Shown here: positions 15,041-24,096 of the stretch, piece by piece
Numbering within the stretch: position 1 is the stretch's first letter
How the letters are laid out: each line of letters begins with the position of its first letter
Assembly (NCBI GenBank): GCA_902494585.1
Contig: CABUUD010000008.1
Coordinates: 1-38,583, forward strand
Reading direction: 5' to 3'
Source of the DNA: an uncultured Collinsella sp.
GTDB lineage: Bacteria > Actinomycetota > Coriobacteriia > Coriobacteriales > Coriobacteriaceae
Length of the DNA: 38,583 nucleotides
The notes under the pieces: model-generated
Seen by the model: only the letters and a program-made list of their open reading frames with translations
Told to the model about the DNA's origin: nothing
The model's database searches: none
Program-made: the position numbers and the translations under genes

Positions 15041-17683
15041 CTACAGCGCGCCGGAACCGGCTTGCATCATGCCGCCGGGGCCCGAGGTCACGCCGCCGCT
15101 CACGGGCGAGGCGTTGCCGGTGTGCGGTGCCGCCGGGACGGTATCACCACCGAGTGTGCCCGCCGGACGCGGTGCCGGGATCTCGCCCGTGCCGTGGCTA
15201 AAGACAAACTTGCCATCGGCCACGTCGCACAGGACGGTATCGCCCTCGCCCCACTCGCCGGCCAGAAGCTCCTCGGACAGCGGGTCCTCGATGAGCTTTT
15301 GAATGGCGCGGCGCAGCGGACGCGCACCGTTGGTGAGGTCGGTGCCCTCGGCCACGATCTTGTCATAGGCCGCATCGGTGAGCTTGATGTTCATGCCGTT
15401 GGCAATCAGGCGCTGACGCAGGTCGTCCACCAGCAGGTGCGCGATCTTGGTCAGGTTCTCGCCCGAGAGCTTCTGGAACACCACAATGTCGTCGATACGG
15501 TTGAGCAGCTCGGGGCGGAACAGGCGCTTGAGCTCGCCCATCGCACGGCCCTTGATCTCACTCGAGGTGAGGCCCTGCTCGCCGGTGGTGCCAAAGCCAA
15601 CGCTCGCATCCTGCGCGATCTCGCGGGCGCCCACGTTTGACGTCATGATGATCACCGTATTGCGGAAGTCGACCGTCTTGCCCTGGCTATCGGTCAGACG
15701 GCCCTCCTCCAACACCTGCAGCAGGATATTGAAGATGTCGGGGTGCGCCTTCTCGATCTCGTCGAACAGCACGACCGAGTACGGGTGACGACGAACGGCC
15801 TTGGTAAGCTGACCGCCCTCGTCGTGGCCCACGTAACCCGGAGGGCTACCGATAAGCTTGGAGACCTCGAACTCGCTGCCGAACTCCGACATGTCGAAGC
15901 TGATGAGCGCGTCCTTACTGCCAAAGAGGTACTCGGCGAGCGTCTTGGCGAGCTCGGTCTTGCCTGTGCCGGTGGGACCAAGGAAGATAAAGCTACCACC
16001 GGGACGACGCGGGTCCTTGAGCGGCGAGCGGCTGCGGCGCACGGCCTTGGCGACGGCCTCGACGGCCTCGTCCTGGCCGATAATGCGGGTCTTGAGCACG
16101 CTTTCGGTCTGCAGCAGGCGACGGCTCTCGCTCTCGGTGAGCGAGGAAACCGGCACGCCAGAGGTCACGGACACGATGTCGGCAATCTGACTCACGTCGA
16201 TGGTGAGCGGGCTGGCGTCGAGCTCGGCGGTCCAGGCGGCCTTGGCCTCGGCGAGCTCAATCTCGGCGGCCTTCTGCTGCTCGGTGATCTCGGCGGCCTT
16301 GTTCATGTCGTCGCTCTCGGTGGCCTCCTGCGCGGCGGCCGTAAGCTCGTCCACGCGATGCTCGGCCTCACGCACCGGCTCGGGCGCGCGATTCGCGGCG
16401 ATGCGAGCGCGGGCACCGGCCTCGTCAATGAGGTCGATAGCCTTATCGGGCAGGAAGCGATCCTGGATGTAGCGGTTGGAGAGGTTCGCGGCGGCCTCGA
16501 TAGCACCCTGCGTATAGCGCACATGGTGGTGCTCCTCGTAGCGCGGCTTGAGCGCGGTCAGGATCTTGACCGTGTCCTCGACGCTCGGCTCCTCGACATC
16601 GATGGTCTGGAAGCGACGCTCGAAGGCCGGGTCCTTGGTGAGGTACTTGCGGAACTCCTCGGCCGTGGTGGCACCGATGATCTGGAAAGCACCACGTGCG
16701 AGAACGGGCTTGAGCATGGAGCTCGCGTCGATGGAGCCCTCGGCAGAGCCGGCACCGATGATGGTATGCATCTCGTCGATAAACAAGATAACGTCGTCGG
16801 CTTCGGTCGCCTCCTGGATCACGTTCTTGAGGCGCTCCTCAAACTCACCGCGATACTTGGCGCCCGCGACAAGACCCGGCAGGTCGAGCGTCCAGATATT
16901 CTGGTTCATGAGGTTCTCGGGCACGTTGCCGGCTGCAATCTGCTGAGCCAGGCCCTCGACGATGGCCGTCTTGCCCACGCCGGGGTCGCCCAGAATGAGC
17001 GGGTTGTTCTTGGTGCGGCGCGAAAGAATTTCCATCATACGCTGGACTTCCTTTTCGCGACCAATTACAGGGTCGAGCTCGCCATCGCGCGCCTTTTGCG
17101 TGAGGTTGGTGGCGAACTGCTTGAGCGTATCGGTGCCACTCCCCTTTTGCTGAGAGGCATCCGAGCCGCTAAAGAACGGCAGGCCCGCACCGGGACGACC
17201 AGCACCGGCGCCGGCAAGCGGACGCTTCTTGTCCTGGTCCTTGGCGGTGAGTTTCTCGATAGTCTTTTTGATGGAGGCGGAAGACACGCCCAGGCGCATG
17301 AGGATGTCCATGGCCATGCCGTTGCCCTCTTCGACGATGCCGATCAGCAAGTGCTCGGTCGACACGTAGGTCTGATTGTTCTCGCGCGCCACGCGGAATG
17401 AACGCTCCATCACGCTAATGACGAGCGGCGTAAAGGCAAGCTTGGCAGCCTCGGTCTCCTCGCTGGGCTCGGGGACCGTGGTCTGGACCTCCTTGAGGGT
17501 GTCCATGATGTCGTCGTAGGAGATATCAAGCGAGCGCAGCGCCTCGGCAGCGATACCCTCGTCCTCCTTGGCGAGTGCGAGCAGCAGGTGCTCGGTGCCC
17601 ACCTTATTTGAGTGTAGATCGAGCGCCTCCTGTTTGGCCATCGACATGACCTTGCGCGCTCGATCGGTAAATCTATCTAACAT
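15041..17683 (-). CDS. clpC: ATP-dependent Clp protease ATP-binding subunit ClpC
   Basis: AAA+ unfoldase that feeds substrates to ClpP, central to protein quality control and stress response. It has 880 residues from ATG 17683, which has AAGGA upstream; an in-frame start 11 codons earlier has no support. A double Clp N-repeat covers about 1-145. AAA1 has Walker A GDPGVGKT at 232-239 and Walker B VILFIDEMH near 305. The middle helical insert at about 430-485 is short, as in ClpC rather than ClpB. AAA2 has Walker A GPTGTGKT at 569-576 and VVLFDEIEKAH. The C-terminus is an unusual Gly/Ser/Pro-rich tail of about 40 residues. Promoter TTTATA-17-TAACAT is possible. No CIRCE-type operator is visible. 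Confidence 0.93.
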   Translation of the reverse strand: MLDRFTDRARKVMSMAKQEALDLHSNKVGTEHLLLALAKEDEGIAAEALRSLDISYDDIMDTLKEVQTTVPEPSEETEAAKLAFTPLVISVMERSFRVARENNQTYVSTEHLLIGIVEEGNGMAMDILMRLGVSSASIKKTIEKLTAKDQDKKRPLAGAGAGRPGAGLPFFSGSDASQQKGSGTDTLKQFATNLTQKARDGELDPVIGREKEVQRMMEILSRRTKNNPLILGDPGVGKTAIVEGLAQQIAAGNVPENLMNQNIWTLDLPGLVAGAKYRGEFEERLKNVIQEATEADDVILFIDEMHTIIGAGSAEGSIDASSMLKPVLARGAFQIIGATTAEEFRKYLTKDPAFERRFQTIDVEEPSVEDTVKILTALKPRYEEHHHVRYTQGAIEAAANLSNRYIQDRFLPDKAIDLIDEAGARARIAANRAPEPVREAEHRVDELTAAAQEATESDDMNKAAEITEQQKAAEIELAEAKAAWTAELDASPLTIDVSQIADIVSVTSGVPVSSLTESESRRLLQTESVLKTRIIGQDEAVEAVAKAVRRSRSPLKDPRRPGGSFIFLGPTGTGKTELAKTLAEYLFGSKDALISFDMSEFGSEFEVSKLIGSPPGYVGHDEGGQLTKAVRRHPYSVVLFDEIEKAHPDIFNILLQVLEEGRLTDSQGKTVDFRNTVIIMTSNVGAREIAQDASVGFGTTGEQGLTSSEIKGRAMGELKRLFRPELLNRIDDIVVFQKLSGENLTKIAHLLVDDLRQRLIANGMNIKLTDAAYDKIVAEGTDLTNGARPLRRAIQKLIEDPLSEELLAGEWGEGDTVLCDVADGKFVFSHGTGEIPAPRPAGTLGGDTVPAAPHTGNASPVSGGVTSGPGGMMQAGSGAL

Positions 17684-17714
17684 GCTCGTTTCCTTACATG
17701 AGTTCATCGAAATC

Positions 17715-17742
17715 AAAACGCCCGCCCGTCGGCGGCGCTTTT
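17715..17742 (-). promoter_or_regulatory. Terminator-like hairpin in the clpC leader
   Basis: A GC-rich hairpin with one bulge on each arm (AAAACGCC-C-GCC / GGC-GGCG-C-TTTT around CGTC) is flanked by A4 and T4, so both strands show a short T-run after the stem. It is 32 nt upstream of the clpC start. Confidence 0.4.
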
Positions 17743-17875
17743 GTCTCTTTACCCACAGGTTGTCTATGTTAACAGCTGGAGGAATATCTATAAACCCGGC
17801 TCACATGAATGCAGGTTATGACCGCATCGCGGGACTCACCGCGCGATGCGCGACAGGCGCCCCGCAAGAGAAACC

Positions 17876-18565
17876 CTAGGCGTCTTTCACCACGTCGGGA
17901 CTCGTCGCACGCGATGCGCGATAGGCATCGGCCTCCTTGGAGACGCGTTCGAGCAGCTCGGATGTATCGACGCCCTCGACTTGCGCGACCGTTTCCACCG
18001 TCTGCATGGCGACCGCCCTCAGGTACGCGCACGCGCTGTCCCCCAGCTGCTCGAGGTCTATCTCCTCGCCGCCCTCCCGGGCAAAGCCGACCGCCATCAC
18101 AAAGCCCATGATGCCCGAGACCAGAAAGCCCACCGCAAAGCTCGAATCTGCCTTGAGCTCTTCTCCGTCGGGGTGGACGATCTCTCTCACGCGGTCGATG
18201 ATGATCGTATGGATGCCCTGCACGACCTGCTCGGCGGCACCCGCCCTCATGGTGATGACGATGCGCCGCAGCAGGCAGCGGACGTCGCGCCGGTCGAACG
18301 CCGAAAGGTCGCCCTCGCTCGAAAAATGCCAGAGGGCATCGGTGATGAGCTCGTTATCCTGCAGCAGCTGGGCTATGGCGATGGCGACGAGTTCATCGAA
18401 ATCGTGAAAATAGTAGTAAAACGTTCCGCGATTGCACTGGGCGGCGCGGGTCACCTCGCCAACCGACAGCTCGAAGATGCTGTTGTTCTCGATGAGCTCC
18501 CAAAACGCCTCGATGATACGGGTGCGTGCATCGGGCGCATCGGCGTCCTTACGCGGTCTCGCCAT
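17876..18565 (-). CDS. TetR/AcrR-family transcriptional regulator
   Basis: One-domain repressor type with an N-terminal helix-turn-helix. Residues from the ATG at 18565 are MARPRKDADAPDARTRIIEA, then the recognition region VGEVTRAAQCNRGTFYYYFHDFDEL at about 36-60. The rest, to 229 residues, is the variable ligand-binding part. A GTG at 18574 three codons earlier is an alternative start. The start lies inside the 3' end of the activase gene (17-nt overlap in a different frame), so the two are co-transcribed and coupled. The ligand is unknown. The nearest palindrome suited to a TetR dimer is at 23038-23058, upstream of the activase, which suggests autoregulation of the pair. Confidence 0.88.
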   Translation of the reverse strand: MARPRKDADAPDARTRIIEAFWELIENNSIFELSVGEVTRAAQCNRGTFYYYFHDFDELVAIAIAQLLQDNELITDALWHFSSEGDLSAFDRRDVRCLLRRIVITMRAGAAEQVVQGIHTIIIDRVREIVHPDGEELKADSSFAVGFLVSGIMGFVMAVGFAREGGEEIDLEQLGDSACAYLRAVAMQTVETVAQVEGVDTSELLERVSKEADAYRASRATSPDVVKDA

Positions 18566-21500
18566 GCGCCTCACCGCACCCCTGCGCCTTGGCGTTCATG
18601 ATGAGCATCTGAAGACGGTTCTCCACGTTGGCGAAGCTCACGTCGGGATCGTAGTCGAGCGGCAGGAACTGCGCCGTGGGATACTGCTCCTTGAGCGCAT
18701 GGATGAGCCCGCGCCCCACGACATGGTTGGGCAGACACCCGAACGGCTGCAGGATCACGAAGTTGCGGCAGCCGCGCTTGGCGTGCTCGAGGATCTCCGC
18801 CGGAATCAGCACGCCCTCGCCCGCATCGAACGTATGGTGCAGGATCTTATCGCTCGCGCGCACGAGCTCGGGCATGCGCGTCGGCGGCTCGTAGAGCGGG
18901 CTCGCCGCGCCCAGGCGGTCGCAACGGTCGTGCGCGAGCTCGAACAGGTTGTCCGCCGTGGCGTACCAGGCCTTTTCGGGCAGCGACAGGTCGACGTGGA
19001 ACTCGCGCGACTGCGCATGCTTGTAGAAATAGGTCTTGCGGATCACGTCGGTCATGCGCGCCTCGATGACCTCGAGCCCGTTGTCCTCGAGGTAGCGCTC
19101 GATCTCGTGGTTGGCGCCGAGATGGAAATTGAGCAGGTACTCGCCCACGATGAGAACGGTCGGATGCGGGTTCGAGTGGTCGTACGGAACGGCGTCCATG
19201 ATCGCAAGCGCGCGTTTGAAGCCCGTCGCCTGGCCTCTCAGCCCGGAGCGCTCCATGCCCTCGATAACCTCATCGAGCGCGCGGTCGAACGCAGCGTCCG
19301 CCGCGCCCTTCTCGAGCTCGTAGGGACGGATGCGCCTAAGCATGGCCTCGAGGGCATCGATCATGGGAAGACCGTAGGCGATCTGGATGCTCGGGCCAAG
19401 GCCGAGCTTGAAGCCCGGATGCGCATTGTGGGCATCGACGTCGTCGTTGGTGAGCACCGGGACATAGTCGTATCCCGCGTCGTCGAGCGCGCGGCGCAGC
19501 AGGGGCATGTAGTGCGTCAGGCGGCAGTCGCCGATATACTTGCCAGTCACCACGGCGACGTCGTGCGGGTCGTACTTACCGCTCTCGAGTGCCGCGAGCG
19601 CCTCGCCGATCACGATTTGCGCGGGGAAGCAGATGTCGTTGTGCACATAGCGTTTGCCCAGGCGGATGGCATCCTCGCGCCCGATATCAAGGGCCTCGGC
19701 GCGCACGCCCTGATTGCGCATCGCCGCGGTCATGAGCCTGCAGAACGCATGGGAGGTGTTGGGGACCAGCGCGATCTTGTCGTGCCGGTCGCGCTTGGTG
19801 TACTTGACCTTATACGGGTCGTCGAGCGGATGGACCGCGTGCACCCGGGCGCCCTCGGCACGCTCCTCCGCGCGACGACGGTTGACCGACTCGATAAACG
19901 AACGCACGCGAATGCCCATGGGACCGGCGACGTCGCTCTCATCGAGCTTGATCATCATCGGAACCTTGGAGCCCATCTCGCCCATCATGCGCGCGATCTC
20001 GTCGGTGAGATACGCATCGTGGCCGCAGCCGAAGCTGCCCATCTGCACGAGCTCGAGCTCGGGCGTCGATGCGACGATGACCGCGCACGACAGCATGCGC
20101 GCATGGTAGTTGTTCACGATGTCGATGCGGCTGTTGGAAAGATCGACGTTGCAGACCCCCGGCACCGCATCGGGCGTCAGCACGGGGATGCCGCGCTCAG
20201 AGAAGAGCTTGGGCAGCCCGTGGTTGACCAGCGGGTCGTTGTGGTACGGGCGCGAAGCGATCACCACCGCGTAGCCGCCGTCCTCGCGCACGTTCTCGAG
20301 CACCTGCCTGCCGCGCAGCTGCAGCTGGTTCTCAAACGTCTCCTGCGCGCGGTCCGCCTGCTCGGTCGCCTTGGCAACCAGGTCGGCATCGATATCGAAG
20401 GTCTCCTTGCACCACGCCTTGAGCTGGCGGTTTCGGTCGCCCTCGTCGTACCAGTGGAACAGCGGCGTATCGAACGGAACGCCGAAACGCTCCTCCGGGT
20501 TATCGGAATTGCGCATCACGTAGGGATATCCCTTTACGACGGCGCACATCCACTCGCTGGTAGAGGCAGTGTTTTCGGTGGGCACCGTCGTGATGATGGG
20601 CATGAAGATGCGGTCGACGCCGGCGTCGACGAGATTGCGGATGTGCCCGTGGACGAGCTTGGCCGGGAAGCACACGGTGTCGGATGTGACGTGCGCCAGA
20701 CCGCGCTCGTACATCGCCTTGGTGCTGCGTCCCGAGACGCGCACCTTAAAGCCGAGCGTGCTGAAGAACGTCGACCAGAACGGCATGGTGTCCCAGAACT
20801 CGAGCACACGGGGAATGCCGATCGTGACATCGCGCCCCCCGCAGACGGGAACCGTGGGGTACGACTCGAACAGCAGCTCCTCGCGGTCGACAAAGAGATT
20901 GGGGGCAGCCGCGGTCCGGTCGCGCCCCGTGCCGGGTGCCTGTGCCTCGCAAGCACCCTGCGGACGCAGCTCCTCCGCCGCGGGAACCTCGCGCACGAGC
21001 TCATCCCATGAGATGGCGCCGCCGCGCGGGCAGCGATTGCCCGTGACGTAAAGCGAGCCGTCGCCAAATGCCACGACCGCGCGCTGGCAGCGGTTGTTGC
21101 ACCGACGGCAGGTAACGCCGCCGAACTCGCGATGCTCGAAGCGCTCCACGGCATCGAGCCCGATAAACGACGTGTCGGCGTCGCCCTTGCGGCATTCCTC
21201 GCGCGCGAGCAGGGCGATACCGATAGCGCCCATCAGCCCCGGGTGGGGCGCACGCGTGACGGGTTTGCCCAGATACTGCTCGAATGCACGCAGCACCGCG
21301 TCGTTTCGGAACGTGCCGCCCTGGACGACGACTTTGTCGCCCAGACGGTTGAGATTTGAAACGCGAATGACCTTGGTGAACACGTTCTCGATAATCGAAC
21401 GGCAGAGACCGGCCATGATGTCGCCCGGACCCTTACCGCGCCGCTGCTCGGAAACGACGCTGCTGTTCATGAACACCGTGCAGCGGCTGCCGAGAACGGC

Positions 21501-22988
21501 GGGGGCTTTGGACGAAAATGCCTCGGTCGCGATATCCTCAACGGCTATTCCGAGGTTTTTGGCAAAACCCTCGAGGAACGAGCCGCAGCCCGCAGAGCAC
21601 GCCTCGTTGACGACGATATCGGTCAGCACGCCGTGGTTGAGCCAGATGGCCTTCATATCCTGTCCGCCGATGTCGAGCACGAAGGTCGCATCGGGAACGC
21701 ATGCGCACGCGGCGCGGGCGTGCGCGACCGTCTCGACCGTATGGTAGTCGGCGTGGAACGCGCGCGCGAAAAGCTCCTCGCCGTATCCCGTGGTGCCCAC
21801 GGCATCGATCGCAAGCGTGACTCCCGCTGTCTCCCAGCGGTTCTTCAAGCTGACAAGACCCTGTTGGGCGACGTCGAGCGGTCTGCCGTTATTAGACGCG
21901 TAGAACGAATCGACAAGCTCACCCGCCTCATCGACCAGGGCGAACTTGGTCGTCGTGCTCCCCGAATCGATACCGAGCGCCACACGCACCGTCTCTCCGG
22001 GCGCATACGCATCCGGACCCTTTGCCGGCGTCTCTTTGCCATGGCGTGCCGTAAAATCCGCCTGCTCGGCAGGTGTGGCAAAAAAGGGCTGGGCAAGACG
22101 TCCCTCCCCGCTTGCGGGCGCGACCGTCTCGAGCTTATCCAGCCGGACAAAAGCGTCGGGAAGGTCGATCGGTTGGGACGATGCGAACATGTCGGTCAGC
22201 GACAGGGCGGCACCGCGCGCGACCATGATCTGCGGATCGCGCGGGACGATAACCTGATCGTCCGATAGATTCAGTTGCTCCCGGAACACGCGGACCAGCG
22301 TGGGGTTGTAGGCGAGCGTACCGCCCTCGAAGATTACCGGCGGCTCGATGTCGATACCCTGGGCCAGACCGCCGATCGTTTGGCGGGCGACCGCGTGAAG
22401 CGCCGAAAGCGCCAGGTCGGTGGTAGGAATGCCCTCGTTGAGCAGCGGCTGGATATCGGTCTTTGCGTACACGCCGCAGCGGCCCGAGACCTCGTGGACG
22501 GTCGTTCCCCGGCTTGCGAGCTGCTCGAACTCGCCCGATTCGGTGCCGACCCCCATGAGCTTTGCCATCTCGTCGATAAATGCACCGGTACCGCCTGCGC
22601 ACGAGCCGTTCATGCGCATGTCGGCAACCTCGATGTCTCCCTTATCGTTGGTGCGGAAGAAGATTATCTTGGCGTCTTGGCCGCCCAGCTCGATGGCGCA
22701 GCGCGTCTGCGGATAGAACCTGCTGATCGCGAGCGCGTTGGCGACCACCTCCTGAACGTACGAGGCGCCCAGCGCGGTCGCGATATCGCGCGCACCCGAG
22801 CCGGTCACCGCAACGCGCAGCGACCCATGGGGAAAGCGCTCGGCGAGCTCGCCGAGCATGGCGCGCACGCTCGCTGTCTGACACGCCCCGTGGCGGCGAT
22901 ATCCCCACCACGCCTCGGTCATATCCTCGTGCATCGCGTAAACTTTGGTCGTCGTCGACCCTACGTCCAGTCCTACTAGCAACGCCAT
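18549..22988 (-). CDS. Giant acyl-CoA dehydratase activase-related protein (tandem BcrAD/BadFG + DUF2229)
   Basis: 1479 residues. Two ASKHA ATPase domains of the 2-hydroxyacyl-CoA dehydratase activase family lie in tandem: residues 1-270 (GLDVGSTTTK, IELGGQDAK, Cys130 in NGSCAGGTGAF, Cys171 in GRCGVYAK) and about 335-600 (GIDSGSTTTK, LDIGGQDMK, Cys464/468 in NEACSAGCGSF, Cys503 in SRCTVFMN). In true activases two such Cys per subunit hold a 4Fe-4S cluster at the dimer interface. A CxxCxxxC patch (627, 630, 634) with Cys653 follows, then DUF2229 (about 700-920), and a C-terminal part (about 1000-1450) related to dehydratase subunits with VHNDICFPAQ and LQPFGCLPNHVVGRG. Members are widespread in anaerobes, and the physiological substrate is not established. 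It probably acts as an ATP-driven low-potential electron donor, possibly acting on its own C-terminal module. It is co-transcribed with tetR. Confidence 0.85.
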   Translation of the reverse strand: MALLVGLDVGSTTTKVYAMHEDMTEAWWGYRRHGACQTASVRAMLGELAERFPHGSLRVAVTGSGARDIATALGASYVQEVVANALAISRFYPQTRCAIELGGQDAKIIFFRTNDKGDIEVADMRMNGSCAGGTGAFIDEMAKLMGVGTESGEFEQLASRGTTVHEVSGRCGVYAKTDIQPLLNEGIPTTDLALSALHAVARQTIGGLAQGIDIEPPVIFEGGTLAYNPTLVRVFREQLNLSDDQVIVPRDPQIMVARGAALSLTDMFASSQPIDLPDAFVRLDKLETVAPASGEGRLAQPFFATPAEQADFTARHGKETPAKGPDAYAPGETVRVALGIDSGSTTTKFALVDEAGELVDSFYASNNGRPLDVAQQGLVSLKNRWETAGVTLAIDAVGTTGYGEELFARAFHADYHTVETVAHARAACACVPDATFVLDIGGQDMKAIWLNHGVLTDIVVNEACSAGCGSFLEGFAKNLGIAVEDIATEAFSSKAPAVLGSRCTVFMNSSVVSEQRRGKGPGDIMAGLCRSIIENVFTKVIRVSNLNRLGDKVVVQGGTFRNDAVLRAFEQYLGKPVTRAPHPGLMGAIGIALLAREECRKGDADTSFIGLDAVERFEHREFGGVTCRRCNNRCQRAVVAFGDGSLYVTGNRCPRGGAISWDELVREVPAAEELRPQGACEAQAPGTGRDRTAAAPNLFVDREELLFESYPTVPVCGGRDVTIGIPRVLEFWDTMPFWSTFFSTLGFKVRVSGRSTKAMYERGLAHVTSDTVCFPAKLVHGHIRNLVDAGVDRIFMPIITTVPTENTASTSEWMCAVVKGYPYVMRNSDNPEERFGVPFDTPLFHWYDEGDRNRQLKAWCKETFDIDADLVAKATEQADRAQETFENQLQLRGRQVLENVREDGGYAVVIASRPYHNDPLVNHGLPKLFSERGIPVLTPDAVPGVCNVDLSNSRIDIVNNYHARMLSCAVIVASTPELELVQMGSFGCGHDAYLTDEIARMMGEMGSKVPMMIKLDESDVAGPMGIRVRSFIESVNRRRAEERAEGARVHAVHPLDDPYKVKYTKRDRHDKIALVPNTSHAFCRLMTAAMRNQGVRAEALDIGREDAIRLGKRYVHNDICFPAQIVIGEALAALESGKYDPHDVAVVTGKYIGDCRLTHYMPLLRRALDDAGYDYVPVLTNDDVDAHNAHPGFKLGLGPSIQIAYGLPMIDALEAMLRRIRPYELEKGAADAAFDRALDEVIEGMERSGLRGQATGFKRALAIMDAVPYDHSNPHPTVLIVGEYLLNFHLGANHEIERYLEDNGLEVIEARMTDVIRKTYFYKHAQSREFHVDLSLPEKAWYATADNLFELAHDRCDRLGAASPLYEPPTRMPELVRASDKILHHTFDAGEGVLIPAEILEHAKRGCRNFVILQPFGCLPNHVVGRGLIHALKEQYPTAQFLPLDYDPDVSFANVENRLQMLIMNAKAQGCGEAHGETA

Positions 22989-23037
22989 AATGCTCCGTCT
23001 CTCGCATTTTTCCTGCTAGAGATATACCACTCTACGT

Positions 23038-23058
23038 AATACAACAGACTGTTGTATT
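23038..23058. promoter_or_regulatory. Probable TetR operator
   Basis: A 10-bp perfect inverted repeat (AATACAACAG / CTGTTGTATT) around a single central base lies 50 nt upstream of the activase start, where the minus-strand -35 region would be. Size and symmetry suit a TetR dimer. The upstream promoter boxes are not clear (a TATATC lies closer to the gene). Confidence 0.65.
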
Positions 23059-23070
23059 TAAACTCCGTAT

Positions 23071-23103
23071 AAAAAGCGGCTGCCGAAACGCTTCAGCAGC
23101 CGC
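23071..23103 (-). terminator. Terminator of the DUF2798 gene
   Basis: GCGGCTGC (23076-23083) and GCAGCCGC (23096-23103) form an 8-bp perfect stem with TTTTTATAC on the minus strand. It lies about 170 nt after the DUF2798 stop. The stretch 23104-23269 holds no gene. It has an 8-bp inverted pair GCTTAGGG/CCCTAAGC (23217/23259). Confidence 0.75.
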
Positions 23104-23269
23104 CGAATGCACCAACAGATTGTTCTGCGCGCTAGCACGTCGGGCAACGGAGCAGCACGGGCCCTCCGGTCATGCGCACCGCTCACGCCCGCAATGTCGC
23201 CGAGAGAGCTATCCACGCTTAGGGCTCCAACCAAGCAAGTCGCCCGCGCTCAGCAGATCCCTAAGCGAG

Positions 23270-23818
23270 TTACTCGCACTCAGAAGCCATAGCCTGCTCC
23301 AAGAGCTCGGCATGCTCCTCCTCGAAAACCGTCCCCACAGGGAAGGCGCGACGGAAGACGAAGTGGGAAATCGGACCGGCTACCAAAAGGTTCCACGGCG
23401 GCGCCATCACAAAATTATGCGGAATGTTGATCATCCAGATCGCGGGCACGGAATACAGGTTCGCAAGGATGCCGCCGGGCATGTGCGTCAGACCCTCGCA
23501 GGCACCGTACAGCGACATGATGATGACCATGGGAACGACCATGCAGGAGCTGACGGCGAGCGTCATGGCAAGTGGCGAGCTCTTGCCCGGCGTGACCAAG
23601 TACTTAAAGGCGAAACCCTTGGCGAGCGGGCTGGCGACGAACCAGTCGCAGCACATGGCAAAAATGTAGGCAACGGGGAAGCCGAGCCACGCAGCGGCAA
23701 CGACCTCGCCGTTGATGGCCCCGTGCTGCAGGGCAACGTTGTAGATGCTCATCCAGAGCACCATGCAAAAGCACATGATAAAGGTGAACAGCAGGCTCTC
23801 TCGTTTGTTAATAGGCAT
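23270..23818 (-). CDS. DUF2798 family membrane protein
   Basis: 182 residues from ATG 23818 (MPINKRESLLFTFIMCFCMV); a 20-codon upstream extension is polar and unconvincing. Four hydrophobic segments are visible: about 9-28, 40-60 (AAAWLGFPVAYIFAMCCDWFV), 80-105 (LAMTLAVSSCMVVPMVIIMSL) and 125-150 (WMINIPHNFVMAPPWNLLVAGP). The pattern of two repeats, each with a MxxxM...N-P type helix pair, matches DUF2798 (COG family of small integral membrane proteins). The function of the family is unknown. The ribosome site (GAGAGG) sits about 12 nt upstream, a long spacing. A strong terminator hairpin ends about 45 nt upstream of the start, so expression may be attenuated or driven from a promoter squeezed in between. 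Confidence 0.75.
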   Translation of the reverse strand: MPINKRESLLFTFIMCFCMVLWMSIYNVALQHGAINGEVVAAAWLGFPVAYIFAMCCDWFVASPLAKGFAFKYLVTPGKSSPLAMTLAVSSCMVVPMVIIMSLYGACEGLTHMPGGILANLYSVPAIWMINIPHNFVMAPPWNLLVAGPISHFVFRRAFPVGTVFEEEHAELLEQAMASECE

Positions 23819-23863
23819 AAAGGGCAGATTCCTCTCTGTGTTGTACCGCGGCGCCACGCAACA

Positions 23864-23914
23864 AAAACGGGCGGGCAAGATGGAGCTGTTGGAACTTCAT
23901 CTCGCCCGCCCGTG
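23864..23914 (-). terminator. Strong terminator between thrE and the DUF2798 gene
   Basis: 16-nt arms (ACGGGCGGGCAAGATG at 23868-23883, complement at 23899-23914, one mismatch) are followed on the minus strand by CGTTTTTG. It lies about 215 nt beyond the exporter stop and 50 nt before the DUF2798 start, so it is either the end of the thrE mRNA or an attenuator. Confidence 0.75.
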
Positions 23915-24026
23915 TTACGCGCGTCTGCGACTACTTATGTGGTGGAACTACCCTAACACGAACGGCGCGCGCTTCGTAAGCGTTGAGTTTGTGGAGATGC
24001 AGGACACCAAAACCCCCGACCCCATA

Positions 24027-24093
24027 AGTTGCGGTGGAATACGGACTGTTTTGACCCTTTAAGCAACAATTCAGTCCCTATTTCACCGCAACT
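24027..24093. repeat. Imperfect 67-bp palindrome
   Basis: 22-nt arms (AGTTGCGGTGGAATACGGACTG at 24027-24048 against the complement of 24072-24093, 20 of 22 matching) enclose a 23-nt centre. No T-run follows on either strand. Nothing else was recognised in 23915-24096. Confidence 0.65.
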
Positions 24094-24096
24094 CAT

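Noticed and set aside
18432..21011. 859-codon open frame on the plus strand
   Set aside because: Antisense to the activase gene. No recognisable motif and biased composition.
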